From NCBI GenBank assembly GCA_036745275.1, contig DAIOGK010000027.1, forward strand, positions 1-43,094: DNA of 43,094 nucleotides. Reading direction: 5' to 3'. Positions within the stretch are counted from its first letter, which is position 1, and each line of letters starts with the position of its first letter. Below, piece after piece: positions 24,401 to 32,795 of the stretch. Both the position numbers and the translations under genes were made by a program. Origin of the DNA: JAIUNP01 sp020161975. GTDB lineage: Bacteria > Pseudomonadota > Alphaproteobacteria > Rhizobiales > Beijerinckiaceae. Under the pieces are notes generated by a model. That model made no database searches and was not told where the DNA came from. It worked only from the letters and a program-made list of their open reading frames with translations.

Positions 24401-24427
24401 CGGTTCATTTATCATGCGGTCGAACCG
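24401..24427. promoter_or_regulatory. Inverted repeat upstream of the M20 peptidase gene
   Basis: CGGTTC and GAACCG are separated by 15 bases in the 252-base divergent gap between the DUF6101 and peptidase genes; GCGGT-CGA-ACCGC overlaps the right arm. The stretch is otherwise without genes or a clear promoter. Confidence 0.25.
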
Positions 24428-24502
24428 CGCGCCCATTGCACGGCGCCCGCCATGGTGACACTCTCACCACCTTCAGCCCTGCCATTTGCGATGGACTATC
24501 CA

Positions 24503-25885
24503 ATGTCTCTTGATGCCGTTCTTGCCCGTATCGACCGCGATCAGGGCGCCGCCCTCGACCGCCTGTTTGCGCTGATCCGCATTCCCTCGATCTCAACCGA
24601 TCCGGCCTATAAACAGGACGTCGCGGCCTGCGCGGCAGCGCTCAAGGCCGATTTCGACAGCCTCGGCTTCACAACGACCATTCACCCGACGCCGGGCCAT
24701 CCGGTTGTGGTCGCCCATCGCCCGAAAAAGGGCGCGCGGCACCTGATGTTCTACGGCCATTACGATGTACAGCCGGTCGATCCCGAAAACCTGTGGTCCA
24801 CGCCACCCTTTTCACCATCGCTCAAGGAATTGCAGCCGGGGCGCACGGTCATCCACGGGCGCGGCGCCGCCGATGACAAGGGCCAGGTGATGACCTTTGT
24901 GGAAGCCTGCCGTGCGATGATCGCCGAGACCGGCGACCTGCCGGTGGGCGTGACGCTGCTGATCGAGGGTGAGGAAGAGGTCGGCTCCAAACACCTCCCG
25001 GCCTTCGTCGAGGCGCACAAGGCCGAACTCAAGGCCGATTTTGGCCTCGTCTGCGACACGGGCATGTGGGACCCGGATACCCCGGCGCTCACAACCTCTC
25101 TGCGCGGCATGGTCTATGAAGAGATCGTGATCCGTGCTGCCGACCGCGACCTCCATTCCGGCCTTTATGGCGGTGCGGCGCAGAATCCGGCGCATATCCT
25201 TGCCCGCATCATCGCTTCTTTCCACGACAAGAACGGGCGCATCCGCATCCCGGGTTTTTACAAGGGTGTGCGTGAACTGCCGCCGGAGCAGCTTGCCTCG
25301 TGGAAGGCGCTGGGGCTGACAGAGGCAGAGTTTCTTGGCCCGATCGGCCTCAAGCATTCCGTTGGCGAAAAAGGCCGCGATGTCATCGAGCACATCCAGT
25401 CGCGCCCGACCTGCGACGTCAACGGCATCTGGAGCGGCTATATCGGCGAAGGAGCGAAGACCGTCATCGCGGCCGAAGCCCGCGCGAAGGTGTCGTTCCG
25501 GCTGGTCGGCGATCAGGACCCCAAGGCGATCACGAAGGCATTCCGGGCCTATGTGACCAAGCAGGTGCCGTCTGACTGTTCGATCGAGTTCATCAACATG
25601 AAGGGGTCGCGAGCCTTTGCGATGGCTTACGATTCGCCGGCGATCATGGCGACGCGCGCCGCGCTGAAGACCGAATGGGGCTGCGAGCCCGCCTGCATCG
25701 GCTCGGGCGGCTCGATCCCCATCGTCGGCGATTTCAAGCGCATCCTCGGGCTTGACTGCATCATGGCCGGCTTCGGCCTTGAAGATGATCGCATCCACTC
25801 GCCAAACGAGAAATACGACCTCAAGAGCTTCCACAAGGGCACCCGTTCCTGGGCGCGCATCATCGACACGTTATCGAAGCTGTAG
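24503..25885 (+). CDS. M20 family metallopeptidase (dipeptidase)
   Basis: A 460-residue zinc peptidase of the CPG2/ArgE/DapE superfamily, closest in layout to cytosolic dipeptidases. Seen: the first zinc motif FYGHYDVQP (His86, Asp88), bridging Asp in HGRGAADDKGQ, the catalytic/zinc IEGEEEVGS, VCDTGMWDPD, and the dimerisation lid with LHSGLYGGAAQNP; the C-terminal SIPIVGDF and HSPNEKYDL complete the site. The start is uncertain: ATG codons at 24452, 24491 and 24503 are in frame without clear ribosome-binding sites; I use 24503 (MSLDAVLARID) on similarity of the N-terminus. A strong terminator follows. Neighbours give no hint of the peptide substrate. Confidence 0.92.
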   Translation: MSLDAVLARIDRDQGAALDRLFALIRIPSISTDPAYKQDVAACAAALKADFDSLGFTTTIHPTPGHPVVVAHRPKKGARHLMFYGHYDVQPVDPENLWSTPPFSPSLKELQPGRTVIHGRGAADDKGQVMTFVEACRAMIAETGDLPVGVTLLIEGEEEVGSKHLPAFVEAHKAELKADFGLVCDTGMWDPDTPALTTSLRGMVYEEIVIRAADRDLHSGLYGGAAQNPAHILARIIASFHDKNGRIRIPGFYKGVRELPPEQLASWKALGLTEAEFLGPIGLKHSVGEKGRDVIEHIQSRPTCDVNGIWSGYIGEGAKTVIAAEARAKVSFRLVGDQDPKAITKAFRAYVTKQVPSDCSIEFINMKGSRAFAMAYDSPAIMATRAALKTEWGCEPACIGSGGSIPIVGDFKRILGLDCIMAGFGLEDDRIHSPNEKYDLKSFHKGTRSWARIIDTLSKL

Positions 25886-25896
25886 GGCCGCGCAAT

Positions 25897-25923
25897 AAAG
25901 CCGCCGGAGCGACCGGCGGCTTT
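25897..25923. terminator. Strong bidirectional terminator
   Basis: AAAGCCGCCGG pairs perfectly with CCGGCGGCTTT around the loop AGCGA, 11 bases after the peptidase stop and before the convergent Gly/Met-rich gene. Confidence 0.85.
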
Positions 25924-25944
25924 CACATGCGATACCGCGCTGGC

Positions 25945-26328
25945 TCAGGCGAACTGGCCCAGGCCCGGAATGGCGCCGACGATCGAACCGATCACGTCCT
26001 CGCCGGCCTTCTCGCGGCCATAAGCGAACACTTCCTTGGAAACGGTCTGGATCTGGCCCATGGAAAGGCCTGCGCCCATCAGCTGGGTGCCGAGACCCAT
26101 GACGCCGCCGCCGCCCATCATGCCCATCAGGCCACCCATCATGCCACCGCCGCCGCCGGCATTGGCCGCCGCGAGCGCCTCGGCACCGGGGAGCGCATTC
26201 ATCAGGGTGGCTACGCTGTCCGACGGCCCATCCTTCTGAAGGAAGGCCAGGATCATGCCGAGCGCCTTCTGCGCCAGCCCCTGATCAATGCCCGCCGCAC
26301 TTGAAATCCGCCCGATCAGCTCTTCCAT
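25945..26328 (-). CDS. Small helical protein with Gly/Met-rich centre (DUF2780/DUF2267-like)
   Basis: A 127-residue protein in three parts: an N-terminal helical domain (1-55, MEELIGRISSAAGIDQGLAQKALG), a Gly/Met-rich low-complexity centre (60-85, runs of GGGMMGG), and a C-terminal helical segment (90-127) ending VGAIPGLGQF. The pattern matches small DUF2780/DUF2267-annotated proteins, but I cannot decide the family by eye. There is no signal peptide. GGGAGAGAAG lies directly upstream of the ATG at 26328. It is divergent from the HerA-like gene with 184 bases between starts, and is served by the terminator at 25897. No function is known. Confidence 0.75.
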   Translation of the reverse strand: MEELIGRISSAAGIDQGLAQKALGMILAFLQKDGPSDSVATLMNALPGAEALAAANAGGGGGMMGGLMGMMGGGGVMGLGTQLMGAGLSMGQIQTVSKEVFAYGREKAGEDVIGSIVGAIPGLGQFA

Positions 26329-26512
26329 ACTTCTCTCCCGTGGGGTCCGTTCGCGGCCCGTCAGCGTCATATACGCGATTTTCGCCAGACCGCAAGATAG
26401 TTTATATATGAACTACCTGCTTTTCCGTGAAATTCGTTGTCCCGAGGTCCCCCGGGACGGTATAGGAGCCGCTGGATGCGCGAGGCGCGGGATTCTGGAA
26501 CGGACGGAAACG

Positions 26513-28075
26513 ATGGTGAAAGAGCTTGTGATCCCGGAAGGGACCATCCTGATCGGCAAGAGCGTGAAGCCAGAGGTGCTGACGCTGAAGCTCGCCAACC
26601 GGCACGGGCTTGTGACCGGCGCTACCGGCACCGGCAAGACGGTGACGCTTCAGACCATGGCGGAAGGCTTCTCGAACGTCGGCGTGCCGGTCTTCGCCGC
26701 CGACATCAAGGGCGACCTTTCGGGCATTGCGGCGATGGGACGGGGCGAACCGCATTTCGTGGAGCGCTGCGAGGAAATCGGCGTCAAATATCACCCTGAC
26801 GTGTTCCCGACCGTGTTCTGGGACCTTTTCGGCGAGCAAGGCCACCCGATCCGCACCACGGTTGCGGAAATGGGGCCGCTGCTGCTTTCGCGTCTCCTGC
26901 AACTCAACGAGGTGCAGGAGGGGGTGCTCAACATCCTGTTCCGCTATTGTGACGAGAACAAGCTGCTGCTCCTCGACCTGAAAGATCTCAGGGCGATGCT
27001 GGCGGAGTTCGGCAACAACAAGGAACTTCAGCAACAGCTGATGGCGACCTATGGCAACGTGACGCCGCAAACGGTGGGCGCCATCCAGCGTCAATTGCTG
27101 GTGCTGGAGAACCAGGGTGCCGCGAAGTTCTTCGGCGAGCCGGCGCTCGACATCCATGACTTCCTGAAGAAGGACAAGGACGGGCGCGGCTATGTGAACA
27201 TTCTGGCCGCCGACAAGCTGATGAATTCGCCGCAACTTTACGCGACCTTCCTGCTCTGGCTGCTCTCCGAACTGTTCGAGCAGCTTCCCGAGGTAGGCGA
27301 TCTCGACAAGCCCAAGCTCGTGTTCTTCTTCGATGAGGCACATCTTCTCTTCAACGATGCGCCGAAAGCACTGCTCACCTCCATCGAGCAGGTGGTGCGC
27401 CTCATCCGCTCGAAAGGGGTCGGTGTCTATTTCGTCACGCAAAACCCGCTCGACGTGCCGGAAACGGTGCTGGCGCAGCTTGGCAACCGCGTGCAGCACG
27501 CATTGCGCGCCTTCACGCCGCGCGACCAGAAGGCGGTCAAGGCCGCCGCCGAAACCTTCCGGCAGAATCCGAAGTTCAAGACGGAACAGGCCATCACCCA
27601 GCTTGCCGTGGGCGAGGCGCTGATCTCGATGCTCGAGGGCAAGGGTACGCCGTCGATGGTCGAGCGCACGTTCATAAAGCCACCGTTTGCGCGTGTGGGG
27701 CCGCTGACACCGGCCGAACGGGCGGCGCTGATTGCCAAAAGCCCGATGAAGGGCGCCTATGATGAGATGATCGACAACGAAAGCGCCTACGAGATGCTGC
27801 AAAAGCGTGTCGAGGCGTCGCAGGCTGAAGCCGAAGCGCCGACCGAGGGCGGCGTGCTCGACAGCCTTGGCGGAATGCTCGGCGGGTTGTTCGGCGGCGG
27901 CGATGCGCCGCGCCCCAAGTCCGGGCCCGGCTCGCGCGGTGGGCGCGTGCAGCCAACGCTGGCTGAAAAGATGATCACCAACGCGGCAAAATCGGCGGCG
28001 ACCTCGGTCGGCCGGCAGATCGGGACCGCCATTCTCCGCTCGGTGCTCGGCAGCATCACCCGCAGCAGCCGATAA
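26513..28075 (+). CDS. HerA-like ATPase (DUF853, YjgR family)
   Basis: A 520-residue P-loop ATPase of the HerA/FtsK superfamily, DUF853 branch. Seen: Walker A GATGTGKT at 36-43, Walker B KLVFFFDEAH at about 270-280, the sensor region YFVTQNPLDVPETVLAQLGNRVQHALRAFTP, and a C-terminal Gly-rich linker (455-490) before a final helix. The family forms hexamers by analogy with HerA, but its substrate is not established and no nurA nuclease gene is nearby. The ATG at 26513 (MVKELVIPEGTILIG) fits the family; the upstream in-frame stretch is not coding in character. AT-rich sequence with TATATA at about 26403 and the inverted repeat GTCCCG...CGGGAC (26439-26458) probably mark its promoter and leader. 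Confidence 0.9.
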   Translation: MVKELVIPEGTILIGKSVKPEVLTLKLANRHGLVTGATGTGKTVTLQTMAEGFSNVGVPVFAADIKGDLSGIAAMGRGEPHFVERCEEIGVKYHPDVFPTVFWDLFGEQGHPIRTTVAEMGPLLLSRLLQLNEVQEGVLNILFRYCDENKLLLLDLKDLRAMLAEFGNNKELQQQLMATYGNVTPQTVGAIQRQLLVLENQGAAKFFGEPALDIHDFLKKDKDGRGYVNILAADKLMNSPQLYATFLLWLLSELFEQLPEVGDLDKPKLVFFFDEAHLLFNDAPKALLTSIEQVVRLIRSKGVGVYFVTQNPLDVPETVLAQLGNRVQHALRAFTPRDQKAVKAAAETFRQNPKFKTEQAITQLAVGEALISMLEGKGTPSMVERTFIKPPFARVGPLTPAERAALIAKSPMKGAYDEMIDNESAYEMLQKRVEASQAEAEAPTEGGVLDSLGGMLGGLFGGGDAPRPKSGPGSRGGRVQPTLAEKMITNAAKSAATSVGRQIGTAILRSVLGSITRSSR

Positions 28076-28111
28076 GTACGGGATCACCTGTCCAGTCCTT
28101 AAGGAGACAGT

Positions 28112-28258
28112 CTGCGCAGCCTTCTCGACATCGCCCTCTTGCTGATGGGCGCCCTTGCCGGATTTTTCGATGCCGGGCGGTGTTCGCCTGCTGGCGTGCC
28201 GGGCGCACCGCTGCTGTTGCTGCGACAGGCCAGGACTGCGCCGGCACGGTCGATTTGA
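28112..28258 (+). CDS. Possible 48-residue membrane protein with a CTG start
   Basis: Between the HerA-like gene and the phosphatase gene, a perfect AAGGAG (28101-28106) stands 5 bases before a CTG codon that opens a 48-codon frame. The translation has one hydrophobic helix (about 4-19, SLLDIALLLMGALAGFF) followed by a short basic tail, ending TGA at 28256. There is no ATG or GTG at the right distance; an internal ATG at 28145 lies inside the helix. CTG starts are rare but known. It could instead be a decayed gene or chance. No family is recognised. Confidence 0.3.
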   Translation: MRSLLDIALLLMGALAGFFDAGRCSPAGVPGAPLLLLRQARTAPARSI

Positions 28259-28289
28259 CTCCATGGTCCGGGGACGGCACAACGAACGC

Positions 28290-29102
28290 ATGTTTGCACT
28301 GCACAATGATCCAGCTGCCGCCCTGCCGATCCTGATCCGCGCTGCGGAAGCGGCGGGCGCGGTGGCCATGGCCTACTTCCAGCCCGGCGCGACGACAACC
28401 GCGCGCGTCGATTACAAGGACAACAATTCCCCCGTCACCGAGGCCGATCTTGCCGCAAACAAGGCTGCACTGGCGGTGATTGCCGCTGAAATGCCCGGTG
28501 CCGCGCTGTTTTCCGAGGAAATTGCCGATAATTCCGACCGGTTCAACCATGCCGATGTCGTGGTAATCGATCCTATCGATGGCACCCGTGCCTTCATTCA
28601 GGGACGCAGCGAGTGGTGTGTCTCCATCGCGCTGATGCGGAAAAGCGTGCCGGTTGCGGGCGTCATCCATGCGCCAGCGCGGGGCGAGACCTTTGCCGCC
28701 GCGCGCGGTGGCGGCGCCTCGCTCAATGGTCGCCCCCTGCCCCGCCGCACGCCTTCTGCCGCGGGGGGGCGGATCACCGGCCCGCGCCCGCTGCTCGACA
28801 CGCTCGCGCCGGTATGGCCAGCGTTTCAGCGGGGTGAGACATACCGGGCGCTGGCCTATCGGCTGGCGACCGTCGCGGCAGGCTGCGAGGATGTGGCTGT
28901 TGCCACCGAAGGCGCCCATGACTGGGACATTGCCGCCGCCGAAGTGCTGCTCTGTGAAACCGGCTGTGCGCTCCTGACACGCGACGGCGCGCGCGCTGTT
29001 TACAACGCATCCAATCCGGTGCATCCAGCGCTCGTCGCGGCAGAGGCGGCGACTGCGGAGCGGCTGATCACCGCGTTGAGCGCAGTCGGGGCCGAAGCCT
29101 GA
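28290..29102 (+). CDS. Inositol monophosphatase family protein (CysQ-like)
   Basis: A 270-residue Mg2+- or Li+-sensitive phosphatase of the inositol monophosphatase/CysQ superfamily, likely to act on 3'-phosphoadenosine 5'-phosphate or inositol phosphates. Seen: DNNSPVTEADLAAN, the metal motif EE in LFSEEIAD, the signature DPIDGTRAFIQG, WCVSIALM and the C-terminal WDIAAAEVLL. The ATG at 28290 (MFALHND) gives a normal length; an ATG at 28263 would add nine Arg-rich residues, and no ribosome-binding site decides between them. DUF4170 follows 37 bases downstream, the same order as in other Rhizobiales lipid A gene strings. Confidence 0.88.
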   Translation: MFALHNDPAAALPILIRAAEAAGAVAMAYFQPGATTTARVDYKDNNSPVTEADLAANKAALAVIAAEMPGAALFSEEIADNSDRFNHADVVVIDPIDGTRAFIQGRSEWCVSIALMRKSVPVAGVIHAPARGETFAAARGGGASLNGRPLPRRTPSAAGGRITGPRPLLDTLAPVWPAFQRGETYRALAYRLATVAAGCEDVAVATEGAHDWDIAAAEVLLCETGCALLTRDGARAVYNASNPVHPALVAAEAATAERLITALSAVGAEA

Positions 29103-29139
29103 CGCCTTCATTTTTGGACGAGACCCCGGATAGACGACA

Positions 29140-29388
29140 ATGGCTGACGACAGCGCAAACAAACAGCTTCTTCATCTTGTGATTGGCGGCGAGTTGATCG
29201 ATCTTGAACGCAACGAGTTCAAGGACCTTTCCAAGGTCGATTTCGTCGGGCTTTTTCCCAACTACAAGTCCGCCGCCGCCGCCTGGAAAGCCAAGGCCCA
29301 GATGAGCGTCGACAATGCGCAGATGCGTTATTTCATCGTGCACCTGCACCGGCTGCTTGATCCGTCGGGCGACGATCATCACCACTGA
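29140..29388 (+). CDS. DUF4170 family protein
   Basis: An 82-residue protein of the DUF4170 family: a beta-strand lead (LLHLVIGGELIDLE), the FVGLFPNYKSAAAAWKAKAQMSVDNAQMRYFIVHLHRLLDP core, and a His-rich tail (DDHHH). The family is small and of unknown function, but is regularly found directly before the DUF374 acyltransferase and waaA in Rhizobiales, so a link to lipid A core assembly is inferred from context only. It lies 37 bases after the phosphatase gene and 17 bases before the acyltransferase, on one strand. Confidence 0.9.
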   Translation: MADDSANKQLLHLVIGGELIDLERNEFKDLSKVDFVGLFPNYKSAAAAWKAKAQMSVDNAQMRYFIVHLHRLLDPSGDDHHH

Positions 29389-29405
29389 GATTCAGGGCGC
29401 ACGGT

Positions 29406-30158
29406 GTGCTGAAAACCCTCTGGCGTTCCAGACCGGTGCAGGAAACGATGGGCAGCCTTCTGGCGGCCTATCTCCGTTTCGTGCAGCACACCAACCGTTT
29501 TGTCGTTGCCACGCCCGACGCCTATGACTGGCTGAAGACCCAGGAGCCCTACATCCTGGCGATGTGGCATGGCCAGCATTTCATGATTCCCATCGGCAAG
29601 CGGCCGGATCAGCGCTATTCGGTGCTGATCTCGCGCCACGGCGACGGGGAAATGAATGCGATCGCTGTCACCAAGTTCGGCATCAACCTCGTGCGCGGCT
29701 CTGGCGCACAGCGCTCCGATCAGGTGATGAAGCGCGGCGGTGTCAAAGCCCTGCTCGCCATGCTCGATGTGCTCAAACGCGGCGACAACATGGTGCTGAC
29801 TGCGGACGTGCCGAAGGTTTCGCGCGTTTGCGGGCGCGGAATCATCACGCTGGCGCAGAAATCGGGTCGGCCGATCATTCCCATCGCCCTGGTGTGCAGC
29901 CGGCGTTTCAATTTCGACACCTGGGACAAGACCAGCATCGGCGCGCCTTTCGGGACGTCCGTACTCGCGCTCGGGCCGGCGATCAGCGTGCCGACAGATG
30001 CCGACGATGCGGCGCTGGAAGCCGCACGTCAGCGGGTGGAAGTGGAACTCGACCGCGCCCACGCCATCGCCTACGGAACCATTAATGATACCGACCCCGG
30101 CGCCGGGCGAGACAGCGTCGAAAAGGCGCGCGCAGAAGCCCGGCTGTTGCCGCCATGA
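29406..30158 (+). CDS. DUF374 lysophospholipid acyltransferase-like protein
   Basis: A 250-residue member of the LPLAT superfamily (DUF374 branch). Seen: LAMWHGQHFMIP, the acceptor-site variant SRHGDGEMNAIAV in place of the classic HX4D, LVRGSGAQRSDQV, and VLTADVPKVSRVCGRGIITLAQKSGRPIIPIAL. An N-terminal helix (about 15-30) may tie it to the inner membrane. Such proteins are expected to move acyl chains onto a lipid, perhaps lipid A or a phospholipid; its substrate is not known. The start is GTG at 29406. Its stop overlaps the waaA ATG (ATGA), so the two are translationally coupled. Confidence 0.88.
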   Translation: MLKTLWRSRPVQETMGSLLAAYLRFVQHTNRFVVATPDAYDWLKTQEPYILAMWHGQHFMIPIGKRPDQRYSVLISRHGDGEMNAIAVTKFGINLVRGSGAQRSDQVMKRGGVKALLAMLDVLKRGDNMVLTADVPKVSRVCGRGIITLAQKSGRPIIPIALVCSRRFNFDTWDKTSIGAPFGTSVLALGPAISVPTDADDAALEAARQRVEVELDRAHAIAYGTINDTDPGAGRDSVEKARAEARLLPP

Positions 30159-31441
30159 GCCTGCCGCCGGGCCTCCTCCTCTATCGGTTTGCCTCTTATG
30201 CGCTGACGCCCTTTGCCCCGATTTTGCTGCGCAAGCGCCTCCAGCGCGGCAAGGAGGACGCGGCGCGGCTCAACGAGCGGCTCGGGCATCCCACTTATCC
30301 GCGCCCTGAAGGTCCGCTCGTCTGGCTGCATGGTGCAAGCGTCGGCGAGACCGTGTCGCTCCTGCCGCTGGTTGCCGAGTTCCAGGCGCGCGGGCTTGCG
30401 GTGATGCTGACGACCGGCACCGTCACATCCGCCGCGCTTGCCGCACAGCGCCTGCCAGCGGGGGCTTTTCACCAGTTCATCCCGGTCGATCTGCCGGGCG
30501 CGACGGAGCGCTTCATCGCCCATTTTCGGCCAGACCTTGGCTTGATCGCGGAATCGGAGGTTTGGCCCAACCTCATTCTGGCTGCTGCCAGAGCAGAAGT
30601 ACCGCTCGCCATCGTCAACGGGCGAATGTCAGAGCGCTCCCGGCAGTCGTGGTCGCGGCTGCGGGGGACAATCCGGACGCTGCTGGCGCGCTTTACCCTG
30701 GTGCTGGCGCAAAGCGAGGCCGATGCCACGCGCTATCGGGCGCTCGGCGCAGCGGATGTGCGCTGTCCGGGCAATCTGAAGTTCGATGTTGCGCCCCTCG
30801 GTGCCGACCCTGCCGAGCACCGGCTGCTCGCCGAAACCATTGGCGCGCGCCCGGTCTTTATCGCCGCCAGCACACATCCGGGCGAAGAGGAGATCGTGGT
30901 TGGGGCGCATCTGGCCGCGCGACACACAAGGCCCGGCCTTCTCACCATCATCGCTCCGCGCCACCCGGAGCGCGGCGCCTCATTACGTGCACTGGCGACG
31001 ACCAGCGGGCTCGCGGCGGCCCAGCGCTCGCTCGGCGAGGCGATTACGGCGACGACGGATCTGTACATCGCCGACACCATCGGTGAGCTTGGGCTGATCT
31101 ACCGGCTTGGCGGCTTCGCCTTTCTCGGCGGTTCGTTCATTTCCCACGGCGGGCAAAACCCGATCGAGCCCGCCAAGCTGGGTCTTGGCGTGCTGCATGG
31201 TCCACATGTCTTCAACTTCACCGATGTCTATGCCGCCTTTGATGAAGCGGGCGGTGCGCTGTGCGTCAGCGACCCTGACGATCTCGCCGGGCTGATTATC
31301 GGCCTCATCACCGATACCGCACGGCTTTCGGCGATGCAGGACCACGCGCGCGATACCGCCGAGCGTTTCGGCGGCGCCAAGCAGCGTATTTTTGCGGCAC
31401 TGGCGCCGCTGCTGCCGGTCGCTAGGGATAAACAGCCATGA
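30155..31441 (+). CDS. waaA: 3-deoxy-D-manno-octulosonic acid transferase
   Basis: Adds Kdo from CMP-Kdo to the lipid A precursor on the inner face of the inner membrane, GT30 family. The 428-residue protein has an N-terminal membrane anchor (about 5-25, LLYRFASYALTPFAPILL), the catalytic-Glu motif HGASVGETVSLLPL, AESEVWPNL, the CMP-binding region AASTHPGEEEIV, and the C-terminal GGSFISHGGQNPIEPAKLG with HGPHVFNF. Length is typical. It overlaps both neighbours by four bases (ATGA at each end), tying Kdo transfer to the DUF374 protein and LpxK. Confidence 0.96.
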   Translation: MSLPPGLLLYRFASYALTPFAPILLRKRLQRGKEDAARLNERLGHPTYPRPEGPLVWLHGASVGETVSLLPLVAEFQARGLAVMLTTGTVTSAALAAQRLPAGAFHQFIPVDLPGATERFIAHFRPDLGLIAESEVWPNLILAAARAEVPLAIVNGRMSERSRQSWSRLRGTIRTLLARFTLVLAQSEADATRYRALGAADVRCPGNLKFDVAPLGADPAEHRLLAETIGARPVFIAASTHPGEEEIVVGAHLAARHTRPGLLTIIAPRHPERGASLRALATTSGLAAAQRSLGEAITATTDLYIADTIGELGLIYRLGGFAFLGGSFISHGGQNPIEPAKLGLGVLHGPHVFNFTDVYAAFDEAGGALCVSDPDDLAGLIIGLITDTARLSAMQDHARDTAERFGGAKQRIFAALAPLLPVARDKQP

Positions 31442-32487
31442 AGGCGCCGGATTTCTGGTGGGATCGGTCACCGGGCGTTCTTGCCCGGCTGCTGCTGCCG
31501 TTCGGTGCGCTCTATGGCGCAATCACAGCCCACCGCATGGCCGGCAAGGGCCTCGAACCGGCGGTTCCGGTCATCTGCATCGGCAATTTTACGGCGGGCG
31601 GCGCGGGCAAGACCCCCACCGCGCTCGCACTCGCCGAAGCGTTGATGGCGCACGGCGAACGTCCGGTATTCCTCAGCCGTGGTTATGGCGGGACAGAGGC
31701 CGGGCCGCTGCTGGTCGAGACCGGACGCCACAGCGCTGCCGAGGTGGGCGACGAACCGCTGCTGCTGGCGCGACTTGCCCCTACCATCATCGCACGGGAT
31801 CGACTGGCGGGCGCACACGCGGCGGTGGCAGCAGGGGCGAGCCTCATCATTATGGATGATGGCTTGCAGAACCCGGCGCTGCAAAAAGACATCGCCATTG
31901 CCGTGGTCGATGGCGGGGCTGGCTTCGGCAACGGTCTTTCGGTTCCTGCCGGCCCTCTTCGCGCACCGGTCAGGGACCAGAGCCGGCATGTCGATGCGCT
32001 GCTCGCCATCGGCATGGGCAAGGGTATTACGGAAGCGGTCGGGGTGGGCGCGGCGGCGGGCAAGCCAGTATTCCGCAGCAATTTTTCAGTGGACGATGCG
32101 GTCGCAGATCGGCTCGGCGGCACCCGCGTCCTGGCCTTTACCGGCATCGGGCGACCTCAGAAGTTCTTTGAGACGCTGGTCGATCTTTACGCAAAGATCG
32201 AGGGCGCGCACCCCTTCCCCGATCATCACGCCTTCACAGATGCCGAGGCGACCATGCTGCTGGAGGCGGCCAAGGCGCGGGCTCTCCTGCCCGTGACGAC
32301 CGAAAAGGACCTTGCGCGACTGACCGGCACGCCCGCGCGCGACGCTTTGCGTCAGGCCAGTTTCGCCCTGCCAATCCGCCTGCCCCTGCCGGAAGGGCTT
32401 GTCACCCTGGTGGTGGAAAAACTCAGCGCTTGCCGCGCTCGGCGGCAAGGGACGCCTCCGGCGTCGCATATGCCTCCTGGCGCTTGA
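31438..32487 (+). CDS. lpxK: Tetraacyldisaccharide 4'-kinase
   Basis: Phosphorylates the 4' position of the lipid A disaccharide at the inner membrane. The 349-residue product has an N-terminal membrane-associated helix (PGVLARLLLPFGALYGAI), the Walker A VICIGNFTAGGAGKTPTAL (about 45-63), SRGYGG, DEPLLLA, the LIIMDDGLQNP active-site region with the catalytic Asp, and a C-terminal TTEKDLARL. The last 18 or so residues (RRQGTPPASHMPPGA) are basic and Pro-rich and lie antisense to the DUF2093 gene; they look like a read-through extension past the usual end. The ATG overlaps waaA. Confidence 0.95.
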   Translation: MKAPDFWWDRSPGVLARLLLPFGALYGAITAHRMAGKGLEPAVPVICIGNFTAGGAGKTPTALALAEALMAHGERPVFLSRGYGGTEAGPLLVETGRHSAAEVGDEPLLLARLAPTIIARDRLAGAHAAVAAGASLIIMDDGLQNPALQKDIAIAVVDGGAGFGNGLSVPAGPLRAPVRDQSRHVDALLAIGMGKGITEAVGVGAAAGKPVFRSNFSVDDAVADRLGGTRVLAFTGIGRPQKFFETLVDLYAKIEGAHPFPDHHAFTDAEATMLLEAAKARALLPVTTEKDLARLTGTPARDALRQASFALPIRLPLPEGLVTLVVEKLSACRARRQGTPPASHMPPGA

Positions 32488-32638
32488 CGCTCCAATAGCG
32501 CAGGTCATCGAGCGGGATCGGCTGGCTCGTCACCGCACAGCGCACGAACGAGCCCTGACGCATGATGCGATAGTCGCCATCGAGAAAGTCGATCTTCGCT
32601 TCAAGACCGAGTTTTTCAGGCCGTTCAAACAGATTCAT
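32423..32638 (-). CDS. DUF2093 family protein
   Basis: A 71-residue protein of the DUF2093 family: MNLFERPEKLGLEAKIDFLDGDYRIMRQGSFVRCAV, then the signature IPLDDLRYWSVKRQEAY. The family is restricted to alphaproteobacteria and has no known function. The ATG at 32638 gives the usual N-terminus; the 23 extra codons of the longer frame are Arg-rich and unlike the family. Its 3' end lies within the last 65 bases of lpxK on the opposite strand. It is divergent from the L,D-transpeptidase gene. Confidence 0.87.
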   Translation of the reverse strand: MNLFERPEKLGLEAKIDFLDGDYRIMRQGSFVRCAVTSQPIPLDDLRYWSVKRQEAYATPEASLAAERGKR

Positions 32639-32795
32639 GGCGCCAATTGATCCCCTGATGATCCCCCTTATCGCCCGTGGTGCCTCGCGTTGCAAGGGGC
32701 GGTCCACCCCGCAAAGACACTGCTTGCCAGTCGCCCGATTTCACGCTTAATTCGTATTCACAGGGTCTGGGCAGGGTTGCGTATGGGAGGCCGGA

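Noticed and set aside
26402..28369. A 655-codon minus-strand frame under the HerA-like gene
   Set aside because: The plus-strand gene has Walker A and B motifs; the antisense translation is Arg/His/Leu-rich with no family features.
32690..32714. Inverted repeat TTGC..GGGG / CCCC GCAA between DUF2093 and the L,D-transpeptidase gene
   Set aside because: The arms need a two-base bulge and are short; in GC-rich DNA this is expected by chance.
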